From NCBI GenBank assembly GCA_946122785.1, contig CAMGYJ010000006.1, positions 72,479,676 to 72,543,675 of the forward strand: a stretch of DNA of 64,000 bases, given 5' to 3'. The notes beneath the pieces are model-generated. The model was not told the origin of the DNA and did not search any database. It saw only the letters and a list, made by a program, of their open reading frames with translations. The first letter of the stretch is position 1; every line of letters starts with the position of its first letter. Origin of the DNA: Linum tenue (lineage: Eukaryota; Streptophyta; Magnoliopsida; Malpighiales; Linaceae). The position numbers and the translations under genes were made by a program. Below are positions 58,991 through 64,000 of the stretch, one piece after another.

Positions 58991-60591
58991 TGTTATTTAC
59001 ACATGTTTTTACCCCTGCTCTTACTCCGTTTGAGGTATTGATTCTCGTGTTTTAGGCCGATTTCACGCTAGGTCGTGCTTGTTTATGATATTTCAGGTCC
59101 TAGTACGTGAATGGAGGCTTAGGAGCGAGTTTGGGGTCGATTGGACGAGGATCGGACGCATGGCGAGGTTCCAAGGAGGCTGCACGGCCAGACCAGGGAG
59201 TCGCACGGCCGTGCATGGTTGCAAGCTGGCCGTGCGCCTTATGCCGAGAGACTGAGCCGTTTAAAGTGAATGGCCATCGTCTCAAGCCCTACCTGGGAGA
59301 CGAGGTCGAACGCGCGGAGTTGGTAGTGGAACTCGCGGACCCTTAGTTCCGCCATGGGCGTCCAGCTAAAAGACGGTAAAGAAGCGCTTGTGGGGAGGCA
59401 ACCCCACCACGGTTTGATTTTCCTTCTTATGTTTCGAGTCGGATTGCAAACCAGTTTGGTTTTGGTTTGTTTTATTTTCTTTTGGATGCTGTCTTATTGG
59501 GCTGACATTGGACCTAACATATTGCGTTTGAGCTCTTCTGTTTCCCTTGAGCTGTGCTGTGATCCTGACTGGTCCATTTCCAGTCCCCTGCAGTCCGTGC
59601 GTACCGGTAACATCGTTCCCCTTTCCTTCCCTCTTCTCCATTGAGGGCAATGTCGATCTTAAGTGTGGGGGGGTGTTTATCTTTTGACTGCATTAGATAT
59701 GTTTGTGTGCTTGGAGCCTAGTCCACTGTCCAAATCTTACGATTTGAGGGCTCCAAGTACTGCTGTTTGATCATATTGGCACTGTGTTTTGATGGATGAA
59801 TTGATTGGTTTTCGGATTAATGCATGCCAACTTGTTTGCGACTAGGACAACCTATGACGAGGACTGAGATGTGCAGTAGAACGATGTAGGAGTTCAGTTT
59901 TCCAACTGTTTGCTTGCCAACTGTGACTTGATCTGACTTGATCTGATTACTTGCTCTTGACAGTCGTTTATCCATCTAGTTCAGGGTATCAGAATGTGAG
60001 ATAGAGCATATAGGTAGCCATGTGAGATTTGAGCCTGCTCGTTTCTTTCTTGTGCGATAGATCCCTCTTCCATGATGTGTAGCATTCACGTTGTCACTAG
60101 CTAAGATGATGGGGGCATAGGATTAGCCCACGCCCAAAAAAAAAACTGACTGTACTGATGTGTCATATCCCCTAGTCAGCCCCTTTGAGCCGTGTGTTAT
60201 CCTTTCTTTTGGTCTATAATGAAAAGAAATCACCCTTGTTGCATCTTTTAGAAGGTTCCACAGAGTGGTTTTTTATATATTCCCTGCTGTTTCTGCTAAA
60301 GTCTATGTGAGTGTTGGAGGTAGTGCTTAAAAGTTGGGCGGATGTTTGAAATATGTGCAGGAGTGGTGGCTCTCTTAAGAAATGAAAAGAAAAAAAGCAA
60401 ACAAAGAAAAATTGAAAGCAAAAGAGAGCCACTACCAAAAATCTGAATAATGCCCAGTAAGTAGTGTTTCTTAGCAAGTCTAGCTTGGAAATGCTGATGT
60501 TTATGCCTCCTTCGCTCTTGTGCTCTTAAGATATTGAGTACTGCAGAATAGCAGAAAGAAAATACCGGGTTGTTTGACTGTGATTGTGTGT
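58991..60591 (+). mobile_element. Ty3/Gypsy remnant (Athila/Tat-like), internally deleted
   Basis: The start TGTTATTTACACATG and the following lines resemble the LTR wording of large plant Gypsy elements, with the repeated phrase CACGGCC(A/G)TG. At about 59250 this joins directly to the last codons of a Gypsy pol protein (FKVNGHRLKPYLGDEVERAELVVELADP, then stop at about 59346), which implies loss of almost the whole interior. Then come the familiar 3' non-coding words: AAGCGCTTGTGGGGAGGCAAC, the purine tract GTGTGGGGGGG near 59661-59672, and a long A-rich trailer to about 60590. There the Mutator-like element begins, so the 3' LTR is not visible. Confidence 0.65.
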
Positions 60592-60679
60592 TGAAAAATC
60601 CAAAACTACCACTGTTTTAAAAAAAATTTACAAAAATACCACCCTCACCAAAGAATTTCCAAAAATACCACCCTTAATT

Positions 60680-61040
60680 TAAAACCGCGCCTCTAAATGG
60701 CGGTTTATAGATAAACCGCGCTCCCAGGCGGCGGTTATAATGTAAAACGCGCTCCCACGGCGCGGTTTGACCGTGCATGGCTGTCAAACCGCGTTGCCAC
60801 GTGGCGGTGCATCAAACCGCTTGCCCGGGGAGCGATCTAACGGCTAAAACGGCTGCCAACCAAGCGATCCGCGTCCCCCACAGAAACCGCTCCCCCGAGG
60901 CGCGGTTTGACCGTTTGGAAAACGCAAACCGTGTCCCCGAGGCGCGGTTTGACCATCGGGAAAAGCAAACCGCTTGGTGGAGGCGCGGTTTTTAGTGGCG
61001 AGAAATTACAAAACCGACCCTCCCCCACGCGGTTTGCTGG
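60680..61040. repeat. Array of inverted and direct AAACCGC / GCGGTTT motifs
   Basis: About fifteen copies of the 7-bp word or one-base variants occur in alternating orientation within 360 bp, often as GCGCGGTTTGACC and CAAACCGC separated by C/G-rich spacers. The density is typical of transposase-binding subterminal repeats. It lies directly upstream of the PMD gene leader, so a promoter role is also possible. Confidence 0.75.
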
Positions 61041-61251
61041 CTATAAACCCCCCCCCCCCCCCACTTCTCATTTCTGCACACCATCCACCACATCCCCTCT
61101 CTCCCTCTAACTTCTCTCCACCCAACCCCTCCCCACCCAACCTTAGAATTAGTTTTTTTGTTGGTTGCGGCCTAAGTCCGATCTGCCTCCAAAAAACTTT
61201 TCTTTGGTTTTCACTAAAAAACCGTCGAACCTCTGTCCGGATTCCGAGAGA

Positions 61252-63302
61252 ATGGCCGATTTCGCTCAAGAAGAGGGTCTTTTTTATGATGATTATCAAA
61301 CGGTACGTATTCATTTTTCCCAATTGTTGTTGTTGTTATAATGATTTATTTAATTTATATACTAATGATTTATGTTATTGTTATGCTATCCTAGGTTGGG
61401 CCGGATGTTGATATTTTCAATCAACGATATTACGTTGATCAAGGACCGATTGATCCGACAGTTTTATACGATCAAGCAAATCATCGTTCAAGAGACGTTT
61501 GGAACGACCATAAGGTACATATTATTTATCATCACTTGTAATTTGTATTTTGTTAAAGTAATTTATTTGTTGTACAATAATTTACATAATTGTTAATCGT
61601 ATTGATTATTTTCAATAGTTTAAATCAATACAATACAACACTTATTGAGACTCTTTATAAAGAAATGCATGTCTAAGGAAATGGGGACTTAAGCGATCAT
61701 CATGATCCCCCCATGACCTGGGAAAATCGGGTTCTAAGCGATCCTCGGATCCCCCCTTTTTCTGTCAAAAAGACTGTGTTTCTAAGGAGATGGAGATGTA
61801 TACCTCTCCTAAGAGTCTTACGAGTGTACTTGTATTGTTTTAAATTATTGAAAATAATCAATACGATTAACAAAATAATATATTTGGATATTATTTTAGT
61901 TATGTTAATATTAATGTTTATTAGATAATGTATATTTCTATAAAATCGCTTAATTTACTATTGCATCTTAAAAAATTGGTTTAGTTATGTTAATATTAAT
62001 GTTAATTAGATGATGTATATTTCTATAAAATCACTTGATTTAATTAATATTGCATCTTATTAAATTATTTTAGTTATGTTAAAATTAGTTCTCTAAAACA
62101 ACCTTGATTTATATACAAATTGTATCTTATAATATATTTATATATGTATAAATCATCAACTTATAGTGAAATTTAATTTTTTCTCTAGGATGCATACCAT
62201 ATAGTCCGGTATAGGGGCACAACGAATGTGCTTGAATGGAACGACGTCATCTTGCCCTTTCTAAAAAGGGCAAGATTGGATTCGATTAGGCATTTCAACG
62301 GAATTAAGATCGACCGCCAACTCATCACGGCGATGGTAGAGAGATGGCGAAAGGAGACACACTGCTTCAATTTTCGTGAAGGCGAGTGCACGATCACACT
62401 TAAGGACATCGCCATCCTAACCGATCTCCCCATCGATGGTGATGTTGTTTGTGTGGACTCTACGCCACCACCTAAAGTTGTTGCCAATATGAGTGGTTGG
62501 CAACATTTTATATGGACGGTCACCGGGTTGTGTCCGCCAGAAAAGGGAGATCACGATGCGGATGGTCATCCACCATTGTCCAAGGGGCAAGTATCCATCA
62601 CGTGGTTGACGGCGGAGATCAGGCGTAAGCACAACCCTGAGTTCGGAGGCATTCCCCTCACGGAGGAAAGTTCGGAGCGCGATAAAGAAATTTATGCACG
62701 TATCTACATCCTCGGCATGATCGGAGGAGTTTTCTTCCCCAAGAAATCCAACAACCTAATCAGCAATTCATGGTTGAAGATCATACTTGGTAGTTGGGAT
62801 GATATGGGAAACTTGAGCTGGGCATCTGCTTGCTTAGCCCAGCTCTACCGATCCCTATGTAATGCTAGTGCGAGAGCGGTGAAGGAGATTGATGGGGCAA
62901 TGTTCATCGTCCAATTTTGGGCTTGGGAGCATTTGCAATGGATTGCGCCGAAGGTAGACCCCGACAAGGATTGGGGACCCGATCATCCCCTACGACACGA
63001 AGCTTATGGTTGTAGGTAAATATCTTCTATCCCACTCATAGTTCTCACATTTTTTGTACTAATTTAGTTTGTTGTAACGAGCTATTTTTTTAAGGTACTA
63101 ACATTGTGTACTTGTCCATATTAATAGGTGGCTTGATGAAACAACATGCGACAATCTTGGATCGCATAAGCTGGAGGAGTATCGTAGGAGGCTTGATCAC
63201 CTATGGCTTGATCCCCTACGTGAGGTACCTCATCACCATCTGCGTCTGAATCTGGACCGGAATCATCAGCACCTTCCAGCGGATCGGAGCTGTCTGCACT
63301 AA
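61252..63302 (+). CDS. Plant mobile domain (MAIN-like) protein, truncated
   Basis: Exons are 61252-61302, 61395-61514, 62189-63015 and 63128-63302, with canonical GT-AG sites and a continuous frame of 390 codons. The ATG begins MADFAQEEGLFYDDY. The domain PF10536 (aminotransferase-like / PMD) is clear: HFNGIKIDRQLITAMVERWR, FREGECTITLKDIAILTDLP, SWASACLAQLYRSLCNA, GAMFIVQFWAWEHL, RW at the exon 3/4 junction. Arabidopsis MAIN and MAIL1 are the best-known members and act in silencing and gene expression with PP7L. The usual C-terminal part after the RW...SHKLEEYRRRLDHLW segment is missing; the last about 35 codons are His/Arg/Leu-rich and are the antisense of the transposase frame. It is probably a transposon passenger, not a host gene. 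Confidence 0.85.
61591..61872. mobile_element. Foldback MITE in PMD intron 2
   Basis: The ends TGTTAATCGTATTGATTATT and their inverse pair over about 42 bp with two or three mismatches. The 282-bp element lies within intron 2. The flanks are too AT-rich to call a target duplication, so the superfamily is open. Confidence 0.7.
61896..62067. repeat. About 85-bp tandem repeat in PMD intron 2
   Basis: Two units start TTAGTTATGTTAATATTAATG near 61896 and 61980, with a third partial start near 62070. Units include TATATTTCTATAAAATC and 'TTGCATCTTA'. Confidence 0.7.
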
Positions 63303-64000
63303 CTTCGCCTTCCTCTTCTTCAACCTCATGGTCACTAACTGGACTTGGATTGACCTCTTCTTCCATCTGATTTTCAGCATGAAAGGCACCTTGACCTCCA
63401 CTAGCTCCGTAATGGTAGTTGTGGTAACTAACACCGCTTTGATAGAAGTTGTACTCGGGTGGGTACTGGTAGACTGCTTGTTGGTTGTAATCCGCCTGTT
63501 GAGCTTCTTGTTCATATGAATGGAAGGATTGATGACTTCCTCCAGTACCATGATGATACTCCTGACTCCAACTCGAGGCATGGAAATCCTGGTGGGGAGT
63601 ATCTTCGTATAATACACTCCCACCGTGAATACCAGATGTTTGGCCATCTCCAGAATGACCTACACTGCCTTCGACGGCCTCGGTGTAAACGAACATCTCC
63701 GCTTGCTTAATTGTATTGGTGGTCAAAAATTGGACCATGGCATCAACGTCCTCCTGAGTGTTAAGGAGGAATTCCTCATGCCACAGGGACCCGTCATGTC
63801 TGTTTGGATATCGATACACCATTCGATCAACTCTTCTACTGCCATCCATGCAGGTAATCTGAGTGCACATTCGGTGGAGCTCTTCAAGCATCGGTCTCGT
63901 ACGGACCTTCATTTTATGAAAATTGCCACCGACGTAACTTACACCCTTTTCGGTCTCTTCCGTGTAACCATTCCACCGCAACCCAAGCGTGAACCTTTGG
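63121..64000 (-). CDS. MURA-type Mutator transposase, N-terminal part only
   Basis: An open minus-strand frame enters from the right edge and stops at 63121, covering at least 293 codons; its true start is outside the window. The first part (GYTEETEKGVSYVGGNFHKM ... VDRMVYRYP ... HEEFLLNTQEDVDAMVQFL ... EMFVYTE) follows the PB1-like N-terminal pattern of plant MULE transposases. The remainder is Gln/Tyr/His-rich, then strongly acidic (EVEEEEGEVSADSSD ... DSDADGDE), a usual linker before the MuDR and DDE domains. Those domains, the catalytic residues and the zinc finger are absent: from about 63230 the frame runs into sequence antisense to the PMD exon. The protein should be inactive for transposition. 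Confidence 0.75.
   Translation of the reverse strand, partial: QRFTLGLRWNGYTEETEKGVSYVGGNFHKMKVRTRPMLEELHRMCTQITCMDGSRRVDRMVYRYPNRHDGSLWHEEFLLNTQEDVDAMVQFLTTNTIKQAEMFVYTEAVEGSVGHSGDGQTSGIHGGSVLYEDTPHQDFHASSWSQEYHHGTGGSHQSFHSYEQEAQQADYNQQAVYQYPPEYNFYQSGVSYHNYHYGASGGQGAFHAENQMEEEVNPSPVSDHEVEEEEGEVSADSSDPLEGADDSGPDSDADGDEVPHVGDQAIGDQASYDTPPAYAIQDCRMLFHQATY

Larger units (their letters stand above)
60592..64000. mobile_element. Mutator-like element carrying a plant mobile domain gene, partial
   Basis: The left end is placed near 60592, where the Gypsy trailer changes to 'AAAATACCACC' repeat wording followed by a GC-rich array of AAACCGC/GCGGTTT motifs. Inside are a spliced plant mobile domain gene (+) and, converging on it, the N-terminal part of a MURA-type transposase (-). 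The right end and target duplication lie outside the window. PMD genes are known companions of plant Mutator-like and some Gypsy elements. Both genes are cut where they meet, so this copy looks like an internal deletion derivative. Confidence 0.7.

Noticed and set aside
63121..63302. Genuine overlapping convergent genes at the PMD/transposase border
   Set aside because: Both proteins lose their expected family continuation at the same place, which fits a deletion junction better than a functional overlap.
1..64000. CRISPR arrays, operons, bacterial or viral gene clusters
   Set aside because: The window is plant nuclear DNA; regular repeat-spacer structure, ribosome-binding sites and polycistronic layout are absent. 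No tRNA or rRNA gene was recognised by eye, although a covariance search was not possible.

Overview
The window is nuclear DNA of a flowering plant, most likely a eudicot. Its genes carry many GT-AG introns, it encodes plant-restricted families (citrate-binding-like proteins, a large PPR protein, the Polycomb subunit FIE, a plant mobile domain protein), and AT-rich spacers are packed with plant hAT, Mutator, Copia and Gypsy elements. The species could not be decided from the sequence. All exon models were built by hand from reading frame, splice sites and remembered family sequence; nothing was aligned by computer.

Layout. 1-10.1 kb is gene-poor: dispersed and tandem repeats, a decayed Copia remnant with an inverted LTR copy (6.58-8.07 kb) and a long-TIR Mutator MITE (9131-9871). 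10.1-19.9 kb holds three tandem minus-strand paralogues of the citrate-binding / alginate-lyase-2-fold family, each with two coding exons; the third has a roughly 2.6 kb intron containing a 1.2 kb Mutator-type element that carries gene-like sequence. 20.3-29.05 kb is a transposon nest: one hAT element, then a second hAT holding both a third hAT (with a Mutator MITE inside it) and a fourth hAT that holds a nearly intact Copia retrotransposon. Nearly every layer has matching target-site duplications.

29.8-36.4 kb is an 18-exon PPR gene (+). 37.8-45.4 kb is a 20-exon gene (+) for a chorein-type lipid-transfer protein of the UHRF1BP1/BLTP3 class. 46.05-49.01 kb is FIE (-), a complete 13-exon Polycomb WD40 gene. 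49.4-57.8 kb is a degenerate array of about four 1.2-2 kb units that encloses a broken importin-11-like gene fragment. 58.99-60.59 kb is the 3' part of a Ty3/Gypsy element. From 60.59 kb to the right edge lies a Mutator-like element carrying a plant mobile domain gene (+) that converges on the N-terminal part of a MURA-type transposase (-); both look truncated at one shared junction.

The host genes do not form a pathway: they are ordinary neighbours (organelle RNA biology, lipid transport, chromatin silencing, extracellular or vacuolar protein). I found no clearly new biological system. The observations most worth following are the PMD-bearing Mutator element with its inverted GCGGTTT motif array, the multi-layer nest with readable insertion footprints, and the repeat array built around the importin-11 relic.
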